Notes under the pieces: generated by a model
Told to the model about the DNA's origin: nothing
Seen by the model: only the letters and a program-made list of their open reading frames with translations
Databases searched by the model: none
Origin: Phylloscopus collybita
Taxonomy: Eukaryota > Chordata > Aves > Passeriformes > Phylloscopidae
Assembly (NCBI GenBank): GCA_027886175.1
Contig: JAJNNQ010000006.1
Coordinates: 7,378,001-7,442,000, forward strand
DNA length: 64,000 bases
Direction: 5' to 3'
Shown here: positions 12,707 to 26,002 of the stretch, piece after piece
How positions within the stretch are numbered: position 1 is the first letter of the stretch
Layout: the number at the start of each line of letters is the position of its first letter
Translations under genes and position numbers: made by a program

Positions 12707-12750
12707 AGAAAAATAAAAATAAAAATAATAATAAAAAAGAAATCAAAAAA
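12707..12750. repeat. A-rich (AAATA)n simple repeat
   Basis: AAATAAA and AATAATAATA units make low-complexity A-rich DNA. Confidence 0.8.
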
Positions 12751-14299
12751 TATACTTTGTTCATATAAAGAAAGTGCTTGTTAACCCAATGCATTTTTTC
12801 CTCACTCTTGTAAATAGAAAAAAACTTCTAGTTCTGTTTCAGAGCTCCTTTGGTGATATTTGGATTTCCTGCATTACAATGCAAACAAAGTTTACTTGTT
12901 CCTAAGTACTTATCATGATGGATCCTTTGGATCTCCAAACCCAAAAAATAGCTCACTGCTTGTTTCACTTTTATCAAAAGATAAGCATGGTGTTGATATA
13001 ACAAGGAACAGCACATATGAGGAAATTTTATTCAGAAAATTTTGCAAGTAATGACTTACAGAATTAGTAAACCTGAAGTTAATTTCCAGCCAAATGAACC
13101 TTTTTTCCCTCTGTATTACTGAAGCCAATGATAATAGGCTGAGGCTTGTGTAATACTGAGCATGTAATTAGAAATAAAAGATTTTGTTAGCACTGGAAAA
13201 TCACCTGTCATAGTGGTAAACTTTGTATTATGAAATTATGGCTTGAATACAAATTTAAAATGTTTGAAAACAAAAATTGGTCTCATGAAACAGAATGTTT
13301 ATGTGCCTCAGATGCTGGTAACTGTTAAAATACTGTGTAAATGTGTATTCAGGAGATTTAAGATTATCACTGACTTTGGACAAACAGAGAACAAGATGTT
13401 TTCATTGCTTTGAGATAAAAGTTTGAAGAAATGAAGATAAGCAGATGATCAACTGACATTCACATTTTTAAGGAAGGTGAGATAAATTGCATGCCACAGG
13501 AGAAGGTTAATGTCAGTTACCTAACACTACATGTTTCTCCTCTGAACTGAAAAAGAAGCATTCTGACAAAAAATTCAAGAGAGATAAGTATTTATGAATA
13601 CTTCCATCCTGATTAATTACAACTTATCTTTCATAAAACCCACGGGATTTGGTTTTATATTGTTCATCTTTGTATTATGGTTAATTAATCAGGCCTAAGG
13701 CAGCCACTGGACAAAGGGAATCAATAGGATTAAATTTTTAACCAACAAAACCATCTACTTTTAAGGTTCTATCTGCAACTTAATAGGATTTGTTATAAAG
13801 TAAAATTTATTTGGTGAAGATTAGACATTTGGAAAATTGAATTTTGATTTAAATTGAATCCCATAGTGTAAAACTTCTCATGTAGTTACAAAATTGGCCA
13901 AATCTATACTTCTAACTGGCAGTATTTTTCCTTAAAAAAGGCTAGTTTTAATGATATAGTAGATGTCAAAACAAGAGATGTCAAGATGTCTTCCAAAATT
14001 GACAAATCTGTGAGGACAAAATTTAAGAATGATAAGTTGACAGAATGATAATCAGCAAGTAAAAATTACCACAAAACTTAAAAATTTACTATGTTTGCAT
14101 TTTTCAGAAGTTGAGTTAGAGAAATTAGGTTGTGTTATAAATTCTGCTTCTCATAACAACATTTGCAACATGAGCTACATTTCCATTGTAGTAGGTTACA
14201 TAATTGGTTCTTAAAAGTAGATCTTAACAAAGGCATTTGTATATCCCTGATATACCTTTATGGGGTTTGCACATTCTTCACTGTTTACTGGGGGAGTAA

Positions 14300-14515
14300 A
14301 TGGAGTACAAACCCCTGAAGAAATTACCGGCTTCATTCCCTTTTCTGTGCAAGCCAGAAGGGGAAGAAAAGGCAAGGAAGTATGAAGAATGTTATATACA
14401 ACTACTAAAAAAATACTTGTTTGGTAGTTTTGCAGTAGAACCAGGGATGGCAGCTTATGAGAATGATTGTATGCAAACAGCAATAAAACAGTATGTTGAA
14501 AGATTACAGAATTAA
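14300..14515 (+). other. Unassigned 71-codon open frame, doubtful
   Basis: The frame opens with ATG directly after an in-frame TAA and closes with TAA. The product is mixed in composition and helix-like, for example EEKARKYEECYIQLLKKYLF, with charged residues spread along it. No family is recognised. The same DNA is also open on the minus strand as part of a 165-codon frame, which weakens the case. An A-rich stretch follows the stop, so a small processed pseudogene is one option and chance is another. Confidence 0.15.
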
Positions 14516-14644
14516 AAAGAAAAAAAATTATTGTGATTTCTGTAATGTTTAGAGCAATATAAAACAGATCTTGATGCAGATCTTTAGATTCTTGGCCATG
14601 AACTGAAATCTGCACTAACACATTTATAGTTAATCTATTTTGTC

Positions 14645-14661
14645 TTTTTTTTTTTTTTTTT
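14645..14661. repeat. Poly-T run
   Basis: A homopolymer of about 17 T. Confidence 0.9.
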
Positions 14662-16482
14662 AAGAGAAAAAGAAATTTATAGATATTTTGCTTACAGAGA
14701 CAGATCAAATAACTCTCTTTGAAATACTAAAACACATTTCCAACTCAATTACACACAGAAAGAAATTCCTTTTGGCAATTATTGAAGCGAAGGGCAGAAA
14801 CCGTAAAATACTACAGTTTTTTTCATTTAAAGATCCACATTATAAATAATTTTTGGAATGACTTGTGGTTTTTCAGTGTTTTTCAGTTAAGTCTTTCTTT
14901 AGGAAAGGAGGCCTTTTGAATATTTTTCCTTTTTAAACATCTTGTGAACTTCTGCATTGTTTTAATCACCAGTCATTATGAAAACTCAACATGCACAATT
15001 TTACTCTGGAAATCAAAAAGCTAAAAGAATTCCAAGTGACACAAACCATCAGTCTCATAAGAAATCACAAATACTGAATGATATGTAGGTAATATCAGCA
15101 TGAAAGAATAGTATTTTGATAGCTAATTATAGCATTTATTGTGCAGCAATTTTATCCAAGAGATGCTGCCAGTAAACACATTTGTGTTAGTCCAATATAA
15201 TCCAATATAATTTATATTATTCAGGTTTAATTAGTTTATTTTTTATTTTCAGTTGTGTGTATTCTCTAGATGAAGTTTTGGCTATACTTCACACATGGGA
15301 ATCTGTTTTTCATCTGTCTTCACTGAGCCCAGCGTCCTGATGCTGATAGCAGGTACTCAAAAAGCCTTAAATTATCTATTAAACTGTATTACCCTTGTTT
15401 GAGATGAAAATTCTGGGCTTCTTCTGTATTTATTAGAGAGGAATCAGTACCTTCTGGAGGTGTTTCAACACAGATGTTTTTTATTTTGCATTTAGATAAA
15501 TCACTTATTGAAACTGCTTATTTTGAATGTCTGCAAAAGGAGAAAGCAGTCTAAAGCGATAAATTTTGGTTTAGATTTCTGACTTAGAAACTTAAATTAG
15601 GATAAGTCAATCTCACAAAACTTGGCTGAAAGAAGGGAAAGAAGTAAGGGAAGGAATAAAATGAAGCACATACACATCTATCACAGTGGTTACTATTCTG
15701 TACTATTAGAATGATTAATGCTACTATGAATATGACTATGGGAGTCATAATCAAAACTTTTTGTTTTAAAGTTGCTAGATACTAATTTATGTAATTAAAG
15801 GTAAAGTTTAAGAAATAAGTAAGGGACGCTCTGGAATATAGCTTTGTTGCCTGAGAAATTGTTCTGGAATTTTCACGCTAAAGTAATGAAAGTTAAGCTT
15901 CATAACTCAGTATTCAGAGGAGATGAAGTAAAAAGGTGATATAAAATATGAGGGACAAAGTATTTGAAAGAAGTGCTTAAACAACATAAATAATCATTCT
16001 GTGATATTTTCTTCGAATGTAAGCAAGATGGATTCATAACTGAACTACTACAAAGTGGAAGACTAGCAAAGCTCTAAAATTCAGGAGAAATCTTCTTAAC
16101 ATTTTGCTGTATTGATGAAAACAAAGGCTTAACTAGTGCAAATGTGTTGATTTTTTCATTGATGCAGGTAATTCAGTGAATAAATTCAATTCAATTAATA
16201 AAATTGTAAATGTATTTAAATCAATGTAGTTTAACTGTACTTATAGATAAACATGCTATTGCTGGTGAGATTCTGTCCAGTTATCCAAAGGTTCTTTGCA
16301 AATGTTGGTGGAAGGAGCATCTGTACCTTCTTTAATTGTATCTGGTGAAGGAACATTTCACTGAAACAAGTGATAAGAGGAAAAGGAGGAAGCCATAAAC
16401 AAAAATATACAAGGACACAAGTCTAATAGATGATGGCTAACCTCCTATCACTCCTGTTGCAGAGATATTGATGAAGAGATAG

Positions 16483-16521
16483 TTCCTTTAAAAAAAAAAC
16501 CAAACTTTTTTTTTAAAGGAA
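16483..16521. repeat. Perfect 16-bp inverted repeat (hairpin)
   Basis: TTCCTTT followed by nine A (16,483-16,498) is mirrored exactly by nine T followed by AAAGGAA (16,506-16,521) across a 7-base loop, ACCAAAC. The core is an A-run/T-run pair, but the TTCCTTT and AAAGGAA ends also match. Confidence 0.9.
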
Positions 16522-19500
16522 ATCCAATTTACCTTCCACAACTCTGGAAAAGATAATAAATTGCTCTTTGAATGGTGACAGGAGTTTGATTGCAATGACA
16601 TCTTATCTAGATCAAATGACATTTCCTTACAATGTTTTCCTGGTAAACTCACATAATCCAGCTCCCAAATAGCTTTATGTGATCCCTTCCAGTCTGTTTT
16701 CAGCACTTTAAGCCATGTACAAAGCCTATCCTACCCAACTTTACTACATGTAGAGGAAGACTATTCTATTATGACCATTCCTGCACCTCCTGACTATTTA
16801 AAAGGATCTTATTTGTACACAGCTGCTAAGTTCTACAGCAGGAGGCCCATATGCTAGTCTCTAGGATGGTCTTGATTTGTACACAAGAAATCAACACAAG
16901 GAAAATGGGGTGCCTTTCAGTTAGTCTAGGCACAGTAAGAATTGAGGAAATCTCTGTGTCTGTCCAAATTTTCCACTACCAACAATGCCTGTGAACAATT
17001 ACAAACAATTGCATCATGATTAGACACAGAGTTTACTTTTTAGGAGAGTTAACTAAAGAAATAATGCATAGAAAGTAGTGAGAAATGCTGGAGAAATGTC
17101 AATATTGTACCAAAAATAATAAGCTAATAGTGTTCCATTGAGCAGAAAGGTTGTATACAAAATACAAATTGACTCATTACTTTTGTTTCTAATTAAATTA
17201 TTTTGTTCTATCTTAACGTTTATTTCTATTTTGTGTTTAGATCTTTTTCAAAAATCTAATCATTCCCCAGAAGTGCAACTATGTACTGGCAGTGAATTGA
17301 AGGCATGAGAAATGCCATTCCTTAGTTATTGTAATTTATATGACAGCAAAAAATAACTGCCACTTTACGACATTTTGTCTTTTTTTTGCAGTGTGAGCTA
17401 GTTAGCAGGATATATAGTACGAATAAGGTTAATAAATATTAAGCCCTAGAGTTCTGTCCATTTTCTAATTTCTATGTTTGCATATGTTCTCGTTAATTTT
17501 TTATTTTAGTAGTACATAGGCATGGTTTGTTTGCATTTTCTGACTAGGCAATGTATTTTATGGATCTGTGATGTTTCTATATTCCTGTAAATATGATGAG
17601 TAATTTGACCAACTAGTTTTATTATAAATATAGATTCACTTATTTTGCTTTAATTTAAAGGAAGAAAAATCAAAAATTTCATTTCAGTTATTATTATTTT
17701 GACAGCTTTATATCTCAATTATAAAATGATTTTCTAAATGTTCTCAAACTTCAGAAACGAAAGGCTTCTCAAATTATTCAAATGAGCACTGGAATACTTA
17801 TTCACAGAGAGGACAAAAACTCCCAAAGCATAAGAATCTATATTTAATATACGCTTGCTGTTGATGGGTAGGGAGGATGTGTCTGGAAACATTTGTTTGT
17901 TTTTCTGCTGGTTTGTTTTGTCAACTAAAATATTCCTGTTGACTAGGAAAACATTAGTAAGTAAGCAGATGGTCATTTTGATTATTAAACAGTAAGAAGT
18001 GTAAAAGACACTAGAGCTTTATGTGATGTCCACAATTTCTCCTCATTGAACAAACAGTAGTAAACAATATGGTTAACTATATGGCATATTTATGAACAGC
18101 AGAATCTTGAGAATTAACAAGCTTTTTAACTTGGGTTTTTATTTTTTAATTCACTTAGTCACAATTTGCTTTTACATGCTCAACAAAATGTAATGATAAG
18201 TAAAAGATGTTCTGAGTTTTTAATTAGGTCTTAATGATTGCATGAAAGACAGACACAACTGTTTGCAATGCAATGAAACTTACTAAAATTACAGCATTTT
18301 TTCCTGCTCATGTGCTCCTCTGGGTTAAGAGAGATTTAATGAGAACGATCAGATAGAAAAGCTTTCAAAATTAATGTCAGAAAAAAAAAATTAGATAGTT
18401 CCCAGATCTTCATGAGAAGAGATATGTGAGGACAAATATTCACCTTCATTTTGTAGAGTGTGGGAATCCCATGCCCACCTAAATGGAAGAAATCATTCTC
18501 CTGTATATAAATGCATGAAATACTATTTCTTCAAAGCTTTTTAATTTATTGCCAAACAAATTCCACACGCCTACTAAAGAATTTACAGCTTCTACGCATG
18601 CAAAGCCAGTACCTTTTGAATTACAGTCCTATCATGTGTCCTACAAGAGAATGCAGAAAGCAATGCTTTAAAAAGCCTCCTTTAAAAAGATTAAAATCTT
18701 TTAGTATTTTAGCTGGAATAATTTAACAAACGTCTTCATCTGCAATGTTGCATCTTTAAATGCAATTTGATAATTACATCTTATGGGACATGACTGCTAT
18801 TTTGGAAAATATCTTTGAATAATACTATTTTTGGTTGGAAAAAGTATTCTGCTAGATGATTGAGAGAATCAAGGTTAGCTAATGAAACAAAATTTGTTTC
18901 TTCATCTGACAAATAGCAGATTAATAGACACACAGATCTGGTGTTCCTTGTGGAGTCTCTCCACTGACATTTTTCGCAGAAGAGAAATAAAGAAAAGGAA
19001 ACACTTGGCCAAGTACATTTTATCAGAACAGTAAATAAAAATTTGCAGAATTTGAAACCAAGAATTAATGTTAGTTTTGACCTGGTATTCTAAAACATAT
19101 TACTCTTCTTGCAATAAAAATAGGCTTGGTGGGGTAATCATTTTTCTTCCATTTTTTGGGGTTTTTCCTCCTATCTTCACCTACGATGAGAGAAGATTTA
19201 CAGAGGACCAGCTGAACAATTAACTCAGATCTACAGCTCTACACAGCAGGTGTTCTATCCCAAAACAGATGTCAGACCTCAGAACACATATTATTCTGAA
19301 GAATCTGTATTTTAGGTTCTGTCAGTATTAAGTTTATAAAATCCATTTAAACCACTCTTGCCACAAGATTTAGCTGTTTAGCTGAGTTAAGACACTGGGG
19401 TGATTTCACATGCAATTAGGTTATCCCAAATCCTGGAGTGAGGACTTACTCTTGTCTGAAACAGCAACCTGCTATAGATGTAGAGTGCCATTAAGTGGCT

Positions 19501-19568
19501 TTACCATAGATGTCAATAATCCATATTGCCTATGGTGATGGTTCTTAAACCTTTTATCTTTCATGGGG

Positions 19569-19613
19569 AGTTGGTTGGTTGGTTGGTTGGGTGGTTGGTT
19601 AGTTGGTTGGTTG
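19569..19613. repeat. (GGTT)n simple repeat
   Basis: TTGG/GGTT tetranucleotide units with two single-base variants. Confidence 0.95.
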
Positions 19614-20336
19614 TCTGGGTTGTTTTTTTTTCTGCACCTCCTTTGCTACTGGATGCATGCTGTCTCTGAGATTGATTGTCCAGCCTCTCTTTCTGCAGAG
19701 ACCTGGCTCTCAGTGCCACAGTAGACCAGCCTGGTAATGAGCAAGTAAAAACAGTAGGAAAGATGTATTCAAAGGCCATACTTAGCTATATAACTGCACT
19801 TGCCTGCCTAGAGGCAACCAGAGCATTCCCACATAGGAGTCTGATGTGGAGCTGTGGCATCTTCTGTCAGCACCGTTTCTCCCCCGGGATAGCCTATAAA
19901 ACACTTAACAGATTTCACTCCCTGAGACACATAGACAGCCTTGTCCTGGCCACATATCCATGTTTACGAGCATGATGACAGATTATCCTCATGGAGGATA
20001 CAAGTGTGGAACTTCGCAAGTACACTTTCCCAATGCTATTCTTTTCTATCAGTTGAAGAACTTTGAAGATTAGTACAGCTTATGTCAAGGCCCTGTTATG
20101 CATCCTGTACTCTATTCATAATATGAAATCTTACAAAACCCAAAATATTTAATGCTGTGTCACACTGAAATTTCATACTTCATAAAATGTTGTCTGTTGG
20201 TTTTCCTCTTTCTCTTTTTAAATTGTTAGCTCGTTGTCCAGAAAGTAATTGAATAGTAAAATTATGATCAATAAACTACTCTTTCAGATCTAGCTTATTT
20301 TTTTTCAGCTGATAAGCTGATAAAAATAACATAAAA

Positions 20337-20382
20337 TTATTATTATTGTTAATAATAATAATAATAATAATAACAACAATAA
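20337..20382. repeat. (ATT)n/(AAT)n trinucleotide repeat
   Basis: TTATTATT is followed by TAATAATAATAA, giving a short inverted transition, then an AAC variant. Confidence 0.9.
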
Positions 20383-23300
20383 TCTAGTTCTAATAAAATA
20401 TTTTCTTTGGATTGAACCCCTGAAGTTTGTAATTTCATATCTACTTGTCATTCAGTTCAATATTTTCTTTCCATCAGAGGCTAAGAAGGGAGTATGGCAT
20501 GTGATTGTTTATGTTTTAGCAGAAAGATCACTCTGACCAACTGAATTTCATATCATACTTATTTTATTGCTGTTGAATAGGTTCTAAAATTTGTAGCTTA
20601 GTAGCAAATGAACGTGAGAGCATACTTCAACATGCAGAGGATGAATGTTACTATATTTTATTTAAAATGTTATATTCTGACCACCATAATCTCACAAATA
20701 CAATGAACAGAACAGATGTGTGCTTAACATTTTGAGGAGTAAGATTTTTCTCTGTTTCGCAGGGGCTAGATTTTTCTTTGATTTGGGTTTGTTTCATAAT
20801 CATAAAAACTGCTGTTGCCAGCTGAGTATTAGACAAAAGCAAATTTCTATATTTTGCTAATGGTCTAGAAAATATGTAATAGAGGTACCTAAAATTATTG
20901 TCAATTTTCAGAAGAAAGTGCAGAAGAAAAATTTTTAAAACATATTTTAATATTGCTTAAATGTAATATCTCTTGCATAAATCAGGAAAACAATTATTAA
21001 ATGTAGAGCATATTTTTATTATTACTTGTAAAGGCATGCTACAGAAATCAACCATAAAAACGCTCAAATACAAATAAAATCAGGAGTACTATTCCTGCTT
21101 TATTTCAAAAATCAAAATTAAAACCAAACAAAAATCCAACCCTCATGTTTGCCTCGAGCATAACCAATTTGGCAAACAGATTTGTTTTCACTTCTGTACA
21201 ACATTTGTTTAATGCTTTTTACTAATTAATGTATATTTATGAAAAGGCAGTATATCATTCAAAAATAAACTGAAGCAAGCTTTGGCAATATATCAAGGCT
21301 GCATGCCATTTATTAATCTCTTGGATAAATGCGGCTTCATTTTAAGGCTAGGAATTAATTAATTGCATTCTGTGCCACCTATAGAGAAGAGATACACTTT
21401 ATAGGAATCCTCTCATAGATAAATGAATATGCATCTCTAATTTTTTCCTTGGGAAAGATTCCTGGCTGCAGTTCTCCAGCTAGGGGAACATTCAGTTTTC
21501 TGTCTAAGAACAATATCACACTTCTTTCCTTCCAGTTCACAGCACTTGAATGTCATACCCTTCACGAAAGCAAAGGATGCAAAGCAGTTACAAATATTTG
21601 TGAAGACAATAGCAGGCAATATCTCTCCCCCTTGCAAGTTGCAAATACTAATATATTCACCAATTATAGCTCACAACAAAGAGAAAATTGCACTTCTGTA
21701 CCTTGAGACCAGAGCTGTTTTATTACTGCTGCATTTTATTCAGGATGGTCTAAAACAGGTTTTACTCTAATGAATACCACAGGCCAAGTTTTCAACAGCT
21801 TTAAGACTGCTGGGCATATGGTGGCACTGCATTTCTTTATACAAATACTGTCTTCAATTCTCTGCAGCAACCTGGGGCAGTGGATGTGTGGAAATACCAC
21901 TGTAAGTGGAATATCTCTTAGACAAAGAAGGTCATTTCAATGTTGATGATGTTTGAGCTTGAGAGCTCTACATCTCTTCTCAAGTACAAATTTTCAGGGA
22001 TGTAATTACTATTGTCACAGAATTTGATGACTTTTCCTGTGCGGGATTTTCTACTATTTTCTAGTACTTATTAAAATTATGTCTTCATTTCATTTGATTC
22101 AGCATCAATGAAACAAAATGTCTGTCACCTTGTTAGGCAAATATAATTCTTATTTTTTCATACTGTTTTTATGAAACTTTATTCAAAATCAATTACATGG
22201 GGATATAATTTTTCAAGCAGAACTAACTGTTTATTTTAAAATGTATCATGACGTATTTGACTTCTGTATTTTTCAGGACTGCTGATTACCAATACAAGAA
22301 AATCTTGCTGTCATAATTTCTTTGCACATTAGCAACACTGGCTTGCTGGTTTTGTTGCCAAGTATTGCATCAATTCCAGTGATGTGATTGAAAAATAGAC
22401 TGCACAATTTATTGAAATTAATTTTTGGGGAAAAAATTGACATAGTAATTTATTAAATGCATTCTTGACTGTGATGCTGTAAAAAGTCTCAACCATCTGC
22501 TTACATAGTAGCTATCTGTCTGTCTGGACTTAAAATGAAGGCATTGGTAAAGTTTTTAAAAAAAGAGGTTTAAAAAAAGTGTTCTCGTAATGACCCGAAA
22601 TTTGCATCTTAATCTTCAATCTCCATCTCTGTATTTCAAAATTCATTGCTATTGTATAACTTGGGTTTCTTATGCATGATAAAACCAAATATGATAAAAA
22701 TAATGAGCAAGAATTCTGTTTCTGGTATTTGTTTAAGTAGTAGACTCCTTTTTATACTTAAAGACATTTGTTCAAGTCCAGTCCACATGATAGCCACTGA
22801 AAATAATTACCTTTGAATGATTAATGAGGAATGAATTGGTAGTCTCAGTCCATTTCCCAGCACAAATCATAAAACTCAACATCAAAACCCTGCTAATTAA
22901 TTATGCCAGCACAGAAACCAAGATTTAAATGTTTTTGAATGGATCACTATTTTAAGTTCTGAAATGGTACTGCCAATTTATGACTGAGGCATTTCTGAAT
23001 TTGCACTGGCTCTCCTACTCCTACAGTAGCTGCATTTACTTACTTCAGATTGACATGTTTCTTAACCAGTGGCTTCATATTTCATTTTTTTTCATTCTGA
23101 ACCAGAGATTGAATTTTTATTTTCAAAGTATTTACGGATGCTTTAATAAAAAAGCATATGACACGTGCACAAAAAAAAGCCTTTCATAGACAATTGTGAC
23201 CTGTATCTGGCTATATTTTTTACTTTATGTTATTATATAAGCCATTATTAAGCAGGTGAACTCCAAATAGAGAATACCTACTGGCTCAAGAAACGGATAG

Positions 23301-23495
23301 AATTAAGGTGCACTATCCATTTTGTCCAGTCCCTTCATACAGATTAGATTACTCCTGGTTCTCTCTGCAGCTCAGTTTCCTACACTAGAGAAGAGCAAAA
23401 ATGTTTACGAAATATTGAAAACCTCTTTCAAATGTAGGCCAAATGAGATTTTTAAGAGAAATATAAGAGTAAAAAAATTAAATACTCAGTCTTCT

Positions 23496-23497
<2 letters not shown>

Positions 23498-23537
<40 letters not shown>
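23498..23537. repeat. (TA)n microsatellite, about 20 units
   Basis: A pure alternating TA tract. Its length is likely to vary between individuals. Confidence 0.95.
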
Positions 23538-23538
<1 letters not shown>

Positions 23539-25858
23539 CACAGATGTTTAGACCTACACACGACAGTGGAGAGAGGAGGGAAATATTATTGCAAATATGT
23601 TTGAAATAATTAACTGTATGTTTGTCTAATTAACTGTATCATAAACAAATTCATACCCACAGATCCAAACAGTCTAGGAGATTAGCTTCGGTGACTATCT
23701 TACTCTGGGATGCAAAATTTAGCTTAAAAAAGTCTAACACTGTTTTGGTCTTTTTCACCTGGAATTTCTGGCCTGAATTCTGTATTTCCTGCATAGGTCA
23801 CAAAACCCTCTTGGGAAGAGGAAAACCAAACCAATGCAACAGAAAACCCCAGCCCAAAAACACAAAAAAACCCCCAGCCCAAACTGCTGTATCTTTCACA
23901 TTCAGCATAGGCTTTTATACCTTAGGACAGAATAAAGGATATGTAACTCATTGTTAGATTGCAGGAAGATTAAAAGGAAGCGCTCTACTGAGAACCTGTA
24001 TAATGATGGCTCCAAGGACACACAAGGAATTTGTTCCACATGTACGCATCAGGGTTTGTTAATTTTGCTGTCACCCACAGGGACTATTCTCTTTCAGCTA
24101 GTATTTAAAAAAAAATCAAAAAGGAATGGTTTTTATTTCTCATTTTGAAGAATAAGTTAATAGCAGATTACAAACAATGTTTATAGAAGTAGTTTTCTGA
24201 GAAGAAATTTGGTGCAAATTTTCAGTTTGAAATATAGAAATGTATGATGTTTGCCTTTCAGTGAATTCATTGCAAATCAGCAATTCCAGTACTTTGACAA
24301 GTGTCAAAGGGGATGTACAACAGCATAAAAATATCAGTGTCACATTTGAATGAAGCTTCCTGACATATTATCCATGACATATAATTTATTTTTGAAAATT
24401 CTCAAGACACAATTTTAAAACTAGGAATATATTTGAGGGGTTGTGTGAGATCTTTTCTGTTTTGTACTATTTCCAATGACCTACAGAATTTGCTCTGTTA
24501 GAGTGGAAGAAAAGAAATTGAAAGAAAACTATCAAGTTTAAAAATCATTCTGAGAGGCAGGAGAATCATAGTCAATTAGTTCATTTATGACCACTGTGTA
24601 AAGGGTAAAATGCATAGCAGGAAAGAGAAAAAGAACTTAGGAGATTTTGAAGGAAATGATCCTTTTGAGATATAGCTGTCTAACAGCTAAATCAACAGAA
24701 AAACAACGTACGCATATTGTTTACCGGTTTTGAGTTATCTTTTCACTCCTTCTACTTCTTCTTTTAAATGCTTTATAAAATTAAGATTACTTTAAGATAT
24801 CAGAAAGGAATAGGTATGGGTTATTTCATATATCTCCAGGTAATTTTCCTAGAGTAAGTAGAACAACACTATACAAATCTTAAAAAAATACTAGTTATAT
24901 CATGATTAAGTCACAAGGATTTGTAATTATTTCTATAACAGCAACCAAAGAAAAAGCAAAGAAGGCATATGTATTAGCTTAAGGTATTACAAAACTTAAA
25001 AGAGCTATTGTTAAATTAACCCATACAAACTATTTAATCTATATATATAGCTTCTTATCAGGATACTGGTGTATAACTAGCAGAGACACTGTTAAACTAG
25101 AGAAGATAGTATTCACATTTCTACATAATATCTATCTGTGTCTGGATTTAATTTCTCTGTGATTCCTATTAACCTGAATTCCAAAAGGAAAGACACAACA
25201 TTCAATAAGGAAGCCAAGCGTTTCTACTTGTTTTGTTTTATTTTATTTATTCAGGAAAAAAACATTCTGCATATATACAGTGCATGCAGGGTTAGACTTG
25301 GCTGCTTCACTCACTGTCTTCAGTGGAACAGGGGAAGAGAATAAGACGAAAAAGCCTATGGGTTCAGAAAAGCACAGGGCAGTCATTTACCAGTTACTGC
25401 CACAAGCGAAAAAGATTCGATTGGGGGAAAAATAACTTAAGCTATTGCTAATTGCAAATAGAGTGGGGCTTGCTTTGGATGTGTGCTGAAAAATGCTGAT
25501 AATTCAGGAATGTTTTAGTTATTGCACAAAGCCAAGACCTCTTCTGTTTCACTCACCACCCCTACAGTGAGGAGACTTGGGATGCACAAGGAGCTGGGAG
25601 GGGACACAGATGGAACAGCTGACCCCAAATGACCAGAGGGATAACTTCATACCATATGGCATCCTGCTCAGCGTTTAAAGCTGGGGGAAGAAGAGGGAAG
25701 GTAGGCACAGGATATTTGTAGTGATGTCACAAAACCATTGTGTATGATGGAGCCCTGCTTTCCTTTGGATGGCAGAACAACTTCCTGCCTATGGAAAGTA
25801 ATGAATTACTGTTTTGTTTTGTTCGCGCATGCAGCTTTTTCTTCACCTATTAAACTGT

Positions 25859-25864
25859 CTTTAT
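25859..25864 (+). promoter_or_regulatory. ATTAAA polyadenylation signal in LTR 'A'
   Basis: This ATTAAA variant signal sits at the expected place in the LTR, downstream of the TTTAAA box at 25,674-25,679 and upstream of the 3' portion. It probably marked the end of retroviral transcripts. Present activity is unknown. Confidence 0.5.
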
Positions 25865-25939
25865 CTGAATCAATGAATTTTCTCACTTTTAATCTTCTGA
25901 TTCTCTCTCCCATCTCACTGGGAAGGGAAGGGGGTGATT

Positions 25940-26002
25940 GGGATGGGATGGGGTGGCATGGCATGGCACGGCATGACATGGCGTGGCGTGGTGTGACATG
26001 GG
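25940..26002. repeat. Degenerate GGCAT-type pentanucleotide array
   Basis: Twelve five-base units can be read in phase: GGGAT, GGGAT, GGGGT, GGCAT, GGCAT, GGCAC, GGCAT, GACAT, GGCGT, GGCGT, GGTGT, GACAT. It lies inside the 3' part of LTR 'A'. The other 'A' copy in this window (42,755-43,345) has no such array at the equivalent place, so it arose after or during insertion of this copy. Confidence 0.85.

Larger units (their letters stand above)
12291..25280. other. AT-rich unique sequence with microsatellites, no gene recognised
   Basis: No gene is called over about 13 kb. Simple repeats inside are listed separately. Points of note are a 71-codon protein-like open frame at 14,300-14,515, a 39-nt hairpin at 16,483-16,521 and a less AT-rich patch after the GGTT array (about 19,620-20,000) that I cannot classify. 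Repeat-free stretches that could be conserved lie at about 13,600-13,740, 21,290-21,380 and 22,330-22,480. A C/A-rich patch at about 23,815-23,885 has an internal duplication of CCCCAGCCCAAA. Confidence 0.5.

Noticed and set aside
14211..14708. 165-codon minus-strand open frame
   Set aside because: It includes a lysine run from a T tract and has a hydrophobic, random-looking composition. The opposite strand in the middle looks more protein-like, and even that is doubtful.
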